Assembly: GCA_007449985.2 (NCBI GenBank)
Contig: VIIQ02000155.1
Span: forward strand, 124,001-188,000
Reading direction: 5' to 3'
Length of the DNA: 64,000 nucleotides
Source of the DNA: Desmodesmus armatus
Taxonomy: Eukaryota; Chlorophyta; Chlorophyceae; Sphaeropleales; Scenedesmaceae
Position 1 is the stretch's first letter. Every line of letters starts with the position of its first letter. Under the pieces are notes generated by a model that was given only the letters and a program-made list of their open reading frames with translations, was not told the DNA's origin and ran no database searches. Positions 1-11,800 of this stretch are shown here, piece after piece. Both the position numbers and the translations under genes were made by a program.

Positions 1-171
1 CTGCAATTGATCTTTTTCTCTGTGCTGCGTGGCTGCTGCTGCTCTGGGCACCAGATGCAACACAAATATGGCACCCAGCCGGGACCAAATTGGATGCCAC
101 GCCACCACTGCCTTGGATAGGTATATGCCCATTCAGGTACGGATTGAGTTAAACCAATATGACTGCCTGAC

Positions 172-408
172 CTTGTTCAATAGGAAGTTGGGGTGTATCT
201 GGTCCTGCACTAGGTGTGCGCCACATGATGGACAGGTGGACTTGTTCTTGAGGTGTGTGCTGATGCATTTGAAGCAGAATGTGTGACCACATGGGGTGGC
301 AAATGCGTCTTCAATTGTCTCCACGCATATAGGGCACGCCAGGTCCTCTGGGCTGAACAGAGCACGAGGCTCCACAGCAGGTGCACCACCACCCGCTGAC
401 AAGTTCAT
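172..408 (-). CDS. COP1: COP1-like RING E3 ubiquitin ligase, first exon (partial)
   Basis: The exon encodes 79 residues starting at the ATG complementary to 408-406. It has a C3HC4 RING finger at about residues 25-62: CPIC, then CGHTFCFKC, then CPSC. The flanking text, including THLKNKSTCPSC and IHPNFLLNK, is characteristic of plant and animal COP1, which ubiquitinates light-signalling transcription factors in the nucleus. In COP1 the RING is followed by a coiled coil and WD40 repeats; these would lie beyond the left edge. The exon ends at AACAAG before a GTCAGG donor at 171, in phase 0. The N-terminal stretch before the RING is short and Ala/Gly-rich. Family assignment rests on the RING plus the NFLL motif only; another COP1/SPA-like RING protein is possible. 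Confidence 0.72.
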
Positions 409-1434
409 GCTGCTGCTGTTCCTATCGCTCGTGCCCTGATGCTGTAATAACGTACATCATGTCATCAGGGTGTTCAACCACAATGGCTCTTGCAGCACGG
501 GATGCATCGGGACTCGATGAGCAGGTGTGAGGCTGAGCTGTGATGAGTGTGTGGAGCAAAAGAAAACAGCAGACCGTGCATGCAGCTGCTTGAATAAACT
601 TTCCAACTAGCGTTCTAGCATTGAGCAGTCAATGATGGAGCCCAAAAAGCGAGGCGAATGCTGCTACCCCAATGACTAATGACGGTTGCAGGCAGGGAGT
701 CTGTTCATTGCGCAGGGTGTTCCAGTACCTTATTCAGCATTCAAGGGCGCAAGTGATTAAAGCAGCACAAATTGTAGTCTGCCCTCGCTGACGGCGGTTT
801 TCATCTCAACTTCTTTTTGAATCTGGCCTCTCAGCACTTCCTTTGTGTCGTTCATTGCTAGCAGACAGGAACCAGCTGAGCACAAATAGTGATCTGTGAC
901 TTCTGCACCAATGAAGGCCCTAACCTACGTGGGGCTTGGCCTGGCAGCTTTGGTGATCCTGCCATGGTGAGGACCAAACCAACTGCAGGGGGGTGGCAGT
1001 GGTGTGCACAGCTCATTGAAGGGACATGCAGTACTGGACGTGAGCAACTGTGCCTGCCAGTTCAAAAGCCATCCCACCCCCACACACCAAAATCAAACAA
1101 TCAGGACACAGCAGTTGGGGTGTGCCACCGAGGTTTGCCAAGCTGGTGCACCTGTGGTGCCTTGTGGCAGACCCTATGAGAGTGGCTTGCCGTTGATGAA
1201 TCTCACCAAACACCCCACATTTCAACCCTGTTACATGCATGTCTCTTATGGTAGCTCCCAGAGCAGAGCCTGCTACCCAAGTCAGCAGCTTCAGCATGTG
1301 ATTCTAGCAGCTGTATCAAGACCCAAACGCCACACCACCCCTCACAGATGCACATTGCTATGCTGTGGTGTCCTCTGTGCTTATTGTGCACCGTCACTCA
1401 CTCCTGCAGGGACTTTGGCCTCATCCCAGGCCCC
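409..1434. other. intergenic region between divergent COP1-like and hydrolase genes
   Basis: About 1 kb between the ATG of the minus-strand COP1-like gene and the ATG of the plus-strand hydrolase, so it should hold both promoters. I see no convincing TATA box, repeat or further coding exon. Upstream untranslated exons of the hydrolase could lie here; a pyrimidine-AG acceptor context occurs at about 1400-1410. Confidence 0.5.
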
Positions 1435-4327
1435 ATGCATCACAATGTCAACAGCACAGCAGCAGACCAGCCGCAGGACACAGCCACGTACAGCAGGAGA
1501 GTGCTGCAGTTCCCCTGCTCCGGTATCAAATGCCAGGCGTGGCTGTACCTGCCAAAGCACACACAGGGCAAGCCGCCAGTCGTCGTGGCTGCGCACGGGA
1601 TCGGTAAGCAGATAGCAGGGTTGAGCCACAACACCTTGGTTGCAAAGCTCAGGCTGCGATGGGGGTTGATTATGGGCAGGGTCAGGATGCCCCCACCCAA
1701 GATGCAGCGACCGCCTGGCAGTGTTTGGGCTGTCACAGCACTATTGTGTGGTGGCTGGTCAGCACACCTGCAGGTTGCTGTGCACGCACGGGATGTGAGG
1801 AGCTTTGCTGCTGTCACAGATGAGCCACCAAGCACGCACTTGATTCAGCGCATACAGCGCGCAGGTGCTTTATGCATCTCACTCACCAGCCACCGCGTCT
1901 CAGGACCCTATCCCAACCTGCCAACCCTCCACCTGTCTGTCTCCTTCTCAGGTTGTCAGAAGGACTTCGCGCTGGCTCAGTATGGAGAGAAGTTTGCACA
2001 GGCTGGCTTCGGATCCTTCATCTTTGACTATCGAACCTTTGGTGGTTCAGAGGGCCTGCCTCGCCACTGGGCCTCCCCAGCACGGCACCTAGAGGACTAC
2101 ATGTCTGCGGTGCAGTATGTGAGGGAGCAGCTTGGGGGTGAGGTGGACGTCAGCAAGCTCAACCTTTGGGGCAGCAGCTTCTCTGGAGGACACGTGCTGG
2201 CGCTGGCAGGAAGCAAGCTGCGTGATGAGGTCACGGCTGTGGTGGCACAGGTGAGAGAAAGTGTTATAGGGGGTGGGGGCGTCACAAGTGGATACAGGTT
2301 GTTACAAGTGGACAGCAGTAAAGAGACAGTTGGGACGTCTCATGGTGGTGGGCTGGGGGGTTCTCTTGTGGATGCTTAGCAAGCTCAGACAGGCACCGAA
2401 TTCTGTGCATGGAGCTGGCAGGCAGGAAGCTGCGTGATGAAGTCACAGCTGTGGTGGCACAGGTGAGAGAAAGTAGTAAGACGGTTTGGACTTCTCATGA
2501 CATGGTGGTGATGGGGAGGAGGGGGTGTGCTTGTGGATGCTTGGCACTCTCACCGATAGGCAATGTCCCCAGCATGTGGTGCTGGCAGGTGGCAAGCTGT
2601 GTGATGAGGTCACAGCTGTGGTGGCACAGGTGAGGTGTGGTCTGCTGTGACAACACAAACAAAAAAGAAAAAAGAAAAAATAAAGTAATAAAGACAGTTT
2701 GGACTTCTCAGAGGTGAGTCACGACATGGTGGTTGTGGGAAGGAGGGGGTGCGCTTGTGGATGCTTAGCACTCTCAGACAGGCAGTGTCCCCAGTACATG
2801 GTGCTGGCAGGCGGCGAGCTGCATGATGATGTCACAGCTGTGGTGGCACAGGTGAGGGGGAGCGGCAAGGACAGGGGTTTGTGCCTTCATGGCGAGGAAT
2901 ATGATGAGCAAGTTGAGGTTTGACAGTGTGCTTGCACTCATCATGCAGGTGCCCTGACTGATAGCCCTGCCTGCCCTTGGGGTGGTGCTGATGGCACTTC
3001 GTTTCAAGCACCGTCCGATGTTCATGTTCCCTATGTGTTGTCCTGCAGGTGCCGCTCACTGATGGCCCTGCTTTCCTGCTGGACAACTTCAAGAGGAGGC
3101 CCCTTGTGGTGGTGAGGGCCATCCTGGCTGGCATCCATGATGCCATGAGAAGGTCAGTAGCAGCTGCTCCGCTGGGTTGGGTTGTGTTAGGTCAGCTACG
3201 GGTTGACATGGTACGATGCATTACATCCCCTTCCCTTCACTTCACTTCACACCACATCACTTGACGACAAATGGTCAAGCTCTGCGGGAGCCAGGGGCTC
3301 ATGACTACCCCAGCCGTTACATCACACCAACAGCTGAATCAACAATGTGTGTGCCGCCATGTTGCTGCAGCTTGTTCGCCTATCCCCCAGCTTACATCCC
3401 ACTGACTGGCGAGCGTGGCGGGTTCAGCATGTTGGACATCACTCCTGCAGAGGCGGATGCATTCTATGGAACACACCCACAGGAGAGGCAGGTGTGTCTG
3501 CTGAGTTACGGAAGTGGCTCCTGGTAGCGGGTCATCTTGCAGCTTGTAGCACAGGCAGCCTGCACAGCAAGCCGCTGTGGCGCGCTGTGCTGGCTTGCCT
3601 GGACGGTCCACCAGCAGCATTGGGGTGTGCCCCGGGATGTAGTTCCCAATAGCTCCATGTTTCTAATAGTCTCCACACCTGGTACTCCACCTATCGCATT
3701 GTGGTGGCTGAGAACAGCACATGCCAAAGCCAGATGCAGTATGGGCTGCACAAATGCCTGCTGGCTGCCTTTACACACCCGTCAGGCACTGCTTGTGCAT
3801 GCAGTGCAGCCAATCGTCAATTCAGGCCGTGCCTTGTAACCCTGGCTGCAGTCACAAACAGCATCCTTGAGCTGAAGCCAGATGACCGACGGCCTGGCAG
3901 TCAGCGCTCTCTATTCGCTACGTGTTGCTCACATGCTGTATCCTGTATGCTTTGCTTGCAGGGAGGCTGGCGCAACATAGTAAGGGCCAAGGTGGCACTG
4001 GATGCCCTGTACAAGCCCGTGAGTTACGTCCACAACATCAAGGCGCCAGTGTTGTACCTTGCAGCCACTGAGGACTCGATCCTCCCCCTTGACACAGTCA
4101 TGTCAGCCCTGCGGCAGACCCCAGATGCCCAGTTGTTTACGATCGATTGCGGCCACTTTGATGTGTACAGCGGGGCACCATTCCAGCAGCTGGTGCAGCA
4201 CATGGTGGAGTTCCTGCAGGATAGGAATGACATGCAGCATGTGGCTACGCCTCCTGCATCGGCAGGTGGTGCTGACGGTGATGACGAGGAGCAGCAGACA
4301 GAGATGGAGAGTGATGCAGAGCTGTAG
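1435..4327 (+). CDS. alpha/beta-hydrolase fold protein
   Basis: Proposed exons are 1435-1603, 1952-2250, 3049-3152, 3371-3491 and 3962-4327. The phases agree and give 352 residues ending in TAG. The protein shows the alpha/beta-hydrolase order: VVVAAHGIG (oxyanion strand) near residue 50, a GGSEG turn near 87-91, the nucleophile elbow WGSSFSGG with Ser at about 132, an acid loop AATEDSI, and the catalytic His in IDCGHFDVY. The tail is acidic and low complexity. It resembles dienelactone-hydrolase or acyl-peptidase-like esterases; the substrate is unknown. No clear signal peptide is seen with the chosen ATG, though an upstream in-frame extension to 1348 is open. Intron 2 (2251-3048) is unusual because it holds repeated copies of the end of exon 2 and one copy of the start of exon 3. 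Confidence 0.75.
2196..2860 (+). repeat. tandem copies of exon 2 end plus donor site in hydrolase intron 2
   Basis: The last ~50 bases of exon 2 with its GTGAG donor (2200-2256) recur at about 2411-2467, 2580-2637 and 2801-2858. Each copy reads like LAGxKLRDEVTAVVAQ followed by GTGAG. The flanks also repeat: a GGACTTCTCA / TGGTG GGGAGG block and a TGCTTAGCACTCTCA block recur between copies. So the repeated unit spans exon edge plus intron start, about 170-220 bases. All three extra copies keep the GT donor dinucleotide. They have small substitutions, so the duplications are not brand new. Confidence 0.8.
2943..2985 (+). repeat. decayed copy of hydrolase exon 3 start with acceptor
   Basis: ATGCAG followed by GTGCCCTGACTGATAGCCCTGC matches the true exon 3 start at 3044-3075 (CTGCAG, GTGCCGCTCACTGATGGCCC). 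The copy retains the AG acceptor, but its frame meets an early stop. It is an acceptor-side duplicate in the same intron that holds the donor-side copies. Confidence 0.6.
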
Positions 4328-5224
4328 GGGTTGCTGTATTGTGTGGGTTGTTGAGAGTGTTCTACACTGAGGTAACAAATGTACCTCAAGAGGATGTTCT
4401 GTATGGTCGCCGTTACCTGGCTGCTTGCCTGAGGCAGGACTCGTGCTGGGCATGTTGGTGAGAGGGTCCAGCAATAGCATCTATTCAGCTGTGGCTGGCG
4501 CTGAGGGGTGTGCTGTGCACTGCTGCCGCCACTTTTAGGGCAGCCTCTGTCGCATCTGTCAGGCAGCCTCAGGGCTGCTGAAGAGGGCATGCTCTCGGAG
4601 TAAAGCATCATTCTGCACGCATGAACTGGCAGTGTCTGTGTATGGGTGGTTTGGGGTGACGATGGTTGGGGTGACCAGTGGTTGGGGGTGACGCACAGAG
4701 GAAAACGGGCTCTGCACGGCTGAGCACAACATGCCGGTATTTTTCCTTTGCACAATGCAATTGATGCTTGCGAGGGTACGGCTGGGTGTGGGACCCATAG
4801 CGTACATTGCATGAGTGAGTGCCACCACCTGCTTCAGAACGGAATGCAGGCTATGAGTGATGAGCTCTTGATGATCTCAAGACACTGTGGCATCAGATGG
4901 CAAACACGACATGTCCTCCAGTCAGCAAGGTGCACCTGTCATGCCATTTGAACTTCGTGGTAACAACCCCTTTGTTTTGCCTCTGATGGTGCGATGCTGC
5001 ATCCATGAACGTCTTTCAGGTTGTGTACGATTTGTATCGGCGCTGCATTCCCACTCGGACCATCCCCGTGCTGGGGCGTGCACAGACAAACAGCTGCACA
5101 GGCATTCGCCATGCAGCGAAAATGCAGCATGATCACACAGTGTAGACTGGTGTACATCACCGCTCTAGCCGTGTAGAAGCCCTCCTAACGGTCACACAAG
5201 GAATCCTAGGCAGTGCTGACAGCA
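4328..5224. other. intergenic region
   Basis: About 0.9 kb between the hydrolase stop and the coiled-coil gene start. A short GGTTGGGGTGAC motif is repeated three times around 4650-4692. I see no coding exon or RNA gene. Confidence 0.45.
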
Positions 5225-8141
5225 ATGAAGGGCAAGTCTGGAGCTCCAGCTGCAGATGCAGAGCAAGGTGGCGTGCGCACGCGCAGTGGGAAGACAGTTT
5301 CGAGGGCTGAAGTTTCAGCTGATGCCCCTGCTGGTGAACAGCAAACAGAGCCGCAGCAGGCAACAGTTGCAGCTGAGCAGCAGGCAGTTGAACCAGCACC
5401 AAGCCGTAAAAAGCTGCTGTTGCGAGAGTCCAAGGCCACGAAAAAGACCAAAATACAGCCTCCAGCAGCTGATGAGGCCGGTGCTGAAGCATCTGCAGTT
5501 GCAGATGCAGCAGGGCCCTCCAGTGCAGCGGTGCCAGCTGCAGAAGCCCTAACTGGTCATGTGGATGCAGCAAATGCAGCAGCAGCACCAGCAGCTGATG
5601 AACCTCTGGTTGGAGCCGATACCAAATCAGCAGCTGCTGATGTAGCCAAGGCAGCAGCAGCTCCCCAGTCATGTACAGGTGCCGCCGGTGTTGATGATGG
5701 TGCTGCTGCTGGGACAGGAGCAGGTGCAGCAGCAGATGTAGCTGCAGGCCAGAGTCCAACAGCAGCAGAAGCTGCAGCAGCAGGCAGCGGTCCGCCCCAC
5801 CCAGACACTAATGCAGGTAACACATCACTGGGTGTGGTGCAGTGACAGGGTCCAAGCGGTGCTTGCCTTGCGTGATTGAGTGCTTGCAACAGCACCTATA
5901 CATCAAGCTCCTGAGGTGCTTGATGTCCTGCAACAACCAGTCAACTGCGTGTTGCTACTTACTCTCAACCAAATCATTATCTGCGGGTGCGGAAAGGGGC
6001 CGGATTGGCATGCTCTCAATGTTGCGCTTGTGCACCTGCTTGTGTCACTGCTTTGTGCACCCACCTTCACGTTACCTGACCACAGCCAACCCCTGTCTTG
6101 TGCCCCATCCCCTGCCCATAGCACACGAGGCACCAGCACCTGCTGCATCCAGTCCAGCACAGCAGCAGCAGCAGCGCAGGAGGCCCCAGCACACCTCCAG
6201 CCCCGTGCTGGGCCCTATCGTGCTGGTACCCATGGTCCCGCAGCCCCCAGCAACAGTGCGCATGGGCGGTGCAGAGTTTCCTGCAGGACACCAGAGCCCA
6301 GCACGCGCGGCAGCAGGAGCCTCTCGCCGGCAAGCAGCTGCAAGCCCTGGCAGCGCCGTCAAAAGGACGCCGCCTAGGCCATCCGTTACATGGTGCCATC
6401 CTGCAGCTGCAGCCCTCCCTGAAAGGGACCACACGGCACCTTTCCCTACGTCTCCTACAGCTGCTGGTGCTGCTGGTGCTGGCAGGTCGCCGGCAAGGCC
6501 ACGTGGGACGGTCAGCTGGTGTCAGCCTGCCAAAGCAAGTCCCATGGCACACAGGTGGGCCTGTTGGTGAACAGTGCTCATGAAGATGACTAGAAAGAGT
6601 TCAGGAAGTGCGTCAGGTAGATCCTGCATGCTTTGAATGAGGTTACGCTGGTTGCGCAACAGTGACAGACATACATGCACAGCTGCAGCCGTTAGCACGT
6701 ACGGCAAATATCTACTGACCTAGGCGACCGTTGCAAATTTCAATCCACATCAGCATGATTAAGCCGTCGCCCTTTGCCGGTCCGTACATGACGTCTGCAC
6801 CCTGATCACACAGTGCCTTTGGTGTTTGCCACTGCTGCCGACTGCTTCTCAGGCCCGGCCCCAGTCCAGCAGCAGCAGCGGCGGCGGCGGCAGCAGCGCA
6901 AGGGGTGAGGGCACTGCTGGCATCGTCCCCAGCACGGGCAGCACCCCAGCACAAACAGCAGCAGCAGGACAAGCAGCAGCAGCAGGAGGGCCCAAGGGTG
7001 GATGCTGACATAGCTGCAATGACAGCCATGCTGGATGAGGCCCTGGCAGAAGCAGCTGGCTTAGCACCTGCAGCGGCAGGGGCTGCACGCGAGGCACCAG
7101 CTGCAGCCGCGGGTGCGACAGAACCACGCCCGGCGGCAGCAGCAGCAGCAGCAGCAGGTGGTGGTGCACAAGATGCTGAGAGGGCACAGCATGGTGTCGA
7201 TAGGCCAGCAGCTGCTGGCTTGGAGAGCGGTGCGCCTGCTGCTTCGGGCGCCAGCGGCGGGCGGTCGGGGCGCGCAGCCAGCACTGACTTTGTGAGGCAG
7301 CAGATGCAGCTGATGAGACGCAAGGCCAGCCAGCAGCAGCAGCAGCAGGGTTCTCAAGGGGCTGGCAGGAGTCCGCACAGGCCGGCGCTGCTGGCCCTGC
7401 CTGCGCCGCCACCTGCAGGTGCCGCTGCAGCCACGGGTGGCGGTGAGGCTGGTAATGACAGTGCAGCAGCCCTGGCAGCTGCTGCTGGCATGAGGGTGAG
7501 GAGCGCCCGCCCAGCTGCTCAGGCAGCGGCTGCCAACATTGCGCAGCTGCAGGGGCTGCCGCTGCCGGTGCCGGTACCGCCCGACAACCTGCGGCTGCAG
7601 CTGCTCGCTGCAGCGGCGTCGACAGCGGCTGCTGCCACGCGGGCACCAGCAGCAGCAGCAGGCCGAGGTGGTGCTGGTGCTGGTAGTGGTGGCCCTGGGG
7701 TGGCGAGTTTGGAGGAGAGGGTGAGCGCTGCGAGGCGGGATGCGATTGAGGCCAAGCGGGCGGCGCAGCGCCACAAGGAGGAGGCGGCTGCAGCGAAGGC
7801 GCAGCTGAAGGCAGAGCAGCACAAGCTCAAGGAGGCGCAGGACAGGCATTTGGCAGAGCAGGTGAGCTGGCTCACGTGATACGCACCTTGACCACTCACA
7901 GTAGGCTGATGCCCGCAACAATCCCTTCACAATCGTCGCTCAACTGAAGTCGTGCAACTTGTCATGTCACCAGCAGGTCGAATTCCACTCATCTCTGTGT
8001 TGCATGGCCCTGCATTGCATTGGCTACTGTACTGACCAAAGTGGGCTTGCACAGCACAGCACAGCATTCTCTGAGCATGCCTGTGCGACCTGTTGGATCG
8101 GCAACCTTCACTTTTAGACCTCTTCTCATTTCTCTCTTCTC

Positions 8142-8179
<38 letters not shown>

Positions 8180-8745
8180 CTTCCCGGCCTCTTCTTTTAC
8201 CTTTGCAGCTGCGTGTGATCCAGGGCAATCAGGCCCGCCTTGAGTCCCTCAGGGCCAAGCTGCAGTCAGAGATGGCCGCAGCCCTGCAGCAGCAGCGCGA
8301 GAAGCACGAGAGAGACATGGCTCGCCTGCAGCGCACCCTGGACAAGCAGGAGCAGCAGCTGGGCCGCCAAACTATCCAGCTGGCCCGACAGGAGGCTGCT
8401 GCTGCAAAGCAGAATGAGGTGGCCGAGAAGCTCCGCGGGAAGCTGGTACGCACACGGGAGGCGCTTGAGCAGCAACAACAAAAGGTGATTCAGCTGCAGC
8501 AGGAACAGCAGGAGGGGCAGAAGGGGCGGAAGAGGAAGAAGCAGGGGGGCAAGAAGGCAGGGGCTGCAGCTGCGGCGGATGGAGGGGAGGAAGAGGAGGC
8601 AGGGGGTTCAGAGACAGAGGAGCCAGAGGGCTCATGGGTGACTGGCCAAGACAGCGATGATGAGGAGGAGGGGATAGAAGGCAGCCAGGGGAAGAGGCCC
8701 GTCGGCGGCAACAAGGGCAGGGGCAAGGGGGCAGCGCGAGGCAAG

Positions 8746-8809
<64 letters not shown>

Positions 8810-11800
8810 GAGCAGCAGCAGCCGGCAGGAAGCGGCAGCGCCGGCAGCAGCACGAGGGGTACCTGTCAGATGAGGAGGGGGAGGGGGATGTCCAGCAGGA
8901 GGTGCAGCAGCTGCGGGCGGAGCTTCGTGCCTCAGCCCGTCAGCAGCGGCGGCTGGGTGAGCAGAACCAGGAGCTGCAAGAGCAGCTGGCCGACCTGCAG
9001 GAGCAGCGGGCTCAACTGCAGGACAACCTGCAGGAGGTGATGCACCAGCAGCATCAGCAGCAGGGTGCCGAGGGTGTGGCTGGGGAGGGTGCTGCTGCTG
9101 GAGAGGCTGGTGGTGCGCAGCACCAGAAGTCCCCGAAGGACTCCTCACGGCGCTCGAGCAAGCGCCACCAGCAGCAGCAGGGTGGGGAGGAGGGGCGTGG
9201 AGTGAGCCCGGATCGGCACAAGCGGCTGCAGGATCGGCTCAAGAAGAAGAAAGGGAAGCTGGCAGATGCACGACACCAGCTTGAGGATCTGCAGAAGCAG
9301 CTGCTCGGCCTGCAGCAGCAGTTGGCTGCAGCTGGTCCTGCTGCTGTTGCTGCCGCTGCTGCTGCTGGTGGTGGTGGTGGTGAGGTCACCGCCGGCAGCA
9401 GGAAGCGTGGTCGCAAGGCTGCTGATGCCGACGTGGCAACAGCAGCAGCACCAGCTGAGGGAGCTGCTTTGGTTGTCAATGCAGCAGAGCATAAGGCCCT
9501 GCAGCAGCAGGTGGAGCTGTTACAGCAGCTGTGAATGGCGCAAACACACTGGCAGAGGCTAACAAGGTTGACCACCAGCAGGAGGTGCAGCAGGAGGTGG
9601 CGGCACACCAGGCGACAAAGGCGCAACTTAGTCAGGTGGGTGGGCCCTCACAGGCTCCAGGCTTGTACATGTTGTCATTCTTGGGGGGGGGGACCTGCCT
9701 CAGATATTGCACCTCCTTGTACTGCACTGTACTGCTGTACTGCACTGTACTGTACTGTACTGCACCAGCTCATGTTGTGTCAAAAGGTGTGACATTCCGG
9801 CAGGAAGCTGAGGGCTGGCAGCCTGGCGGGCGGCCATCTTGCTAATATGGGCTGCATCAGCTATGGTGGAAAGTACGTACACATGCACTGTTGGTTTGCA
9901 GCCTGCTGGTCAATGCAGGGGTCAAAGCTGACCCCTGTACCTCACACCAGACATACTTGAGTCCTGGTGCAGACCTTGGGCAACCATTGGGCTGTATGGC
10001 TGCTGTGTGCCAAGAAACGTGGTTACTTACAAGTGTCAAGCTGACTGACCAATAACCCTATGTTCATCCTCTCCCACATGCAGGCGCAGGCTGCTGTGCA
10101 GCGTCTCCAGGCAGAAGCACAGACGCTGCGTGGCGAACTGGGTGCCGCCCGGGAGCTCCTGCAGGAGCTGCGTGAGCAGCTGCAGCAGGAGGAGGCGCAG
10201 CACCGTCAGCAGCAGCAGCAGCTGGAGGAGCGGCACCGGCAGGAGCTGAAGGAGGGGGCCGCACACCACCGCCCTGCCACACGCGCAGCAACGGGCGCTG
10301 CTGCTGCTGCGGGTGGGGCTGCGAGGGCCGGGGAGCCTGGGGAGGTTCAGGCGAGGGTGGCCTACCTGGAGAAGCTGGTGTTGAAACAAGGTGGGGCCGG
10401 GCGGGTGGACATTTGTGGTTTTAGTGTGTGGACGTAAGGGCCTTGTGGGTGTATATGGATGCGGTTATACAAACGGGCGAGGCGGTGGGGGGGGGGGGGG
10501 GGCCTGAAACCTTCAAACAAAACGGGCGAGGCTGGAGAAGCTGGTGCTGAAGCAAGGTGGGCCTGGGAATATGGAAGCAAGCGGATTTTGGGTTTGAACA
10601 TACGCGGTGCTAAAAGACGGCCGCCATGAATGGCATGTATGGCTGCTGACCTGGTTGCGCACGAGGGAGTGGGCAGGGAGCCGACTAGATGTGTATGAGG
10701 AGGCCAACTACACACAATTGTGCGGAGATTGGACGTGACGTCTTGGTACGTCGGGGTAGACAAGGGTGTGAAGCCACACCCCGTTCTTGCGTTTTGAACT
10801 CCCACCGCTGCCTCTTCCATGCTGACGCTCAACTGAAGAACCGACGAGTACAGCCTGTTTCTTGGGTTGGTTGGGGCATCTTACGCACCGCTTGCGTGCG
10901 CCATGAACCGCAATTGCTGCCTCTTCCCCGCAGGTGCCCAGCTGAGGGCCCACGAGTACAGCCTATGTATTGGGCTGGTTGGGGGCAACTTACCCCACCC
11001 CTTCTTGCGCCATGAACCCTCATTGCTGCCTCGCCCCCCGCAGGTGCCCAGCTGAAGGCCCACGAGTACAGCCTATTTGTTGGATTGGTTAGGGGCAACT
11101 TACCCCCACCCCTTCTTGCGACATGAACCCTCATTGCTGCCTCGCCCCCGTAGACGCCCATCGGAAGGCTCACAAGTACAGCCTGCTTGCTCGGCTGGTT
11201 GAGTGTAATGTACGCGCCCTGCTTGTGCCATAAACCCCCATTGCTGCCTCTTCCCCGCTGACTCCCAGCTGAAGGATGACGCACAGCCTGTTTGTTGCAT
11301 TGGTTGACGGCGACTTTGCCTCACCTTCTTGCGCCATCACCACCATCACCACCACCACCACTCCATCATTGCTGCCCCTCCCCGCGCAGACGCCCAGCTG
11401 AAGGCTCACGAGTACAGCCTGTTTCTTGCCTTGGATGGGAACAAGCCTGTTTGTTGGGTTGGATGGGGCCACTTTGCGTGCCCTTCTTGCGTCCACACCC
11501 CACCCATCCACCCTCCCCCCATTGCTGCCCCCCCCCCCCCCCCCCCGCAGACGCCCAGCTGAAGGCTCACGAGTACAGCCTCAGGGCGCGCGTCACCCGC
11601 ATCAGCCGCCTCAAGGAGGCCCTGGCAGAGGCTGAGGGCCGTGTGGCAGCAGCGCGCGGCGCCACCTTCCAGGCCCAGCTGGCGCAGCTGAGGAAGATGG
11701 AGTTTGACGATGCACGCAAAGCACTCACGAGGTGAGACGGCTTGGAACGTTATTGGTAGCAGGCAAAGGAGGGTGGGTGCTGCTGCACAGCCGCCGAGGG

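Noticed and set aside
8752..9040. Long poly-Leu, poly-Ala and poly-Cys frames opposite CAG/GCT tracts
   Set aside because: These are out-of-frame or antisense readings of trinucleotide repeats within real exons.
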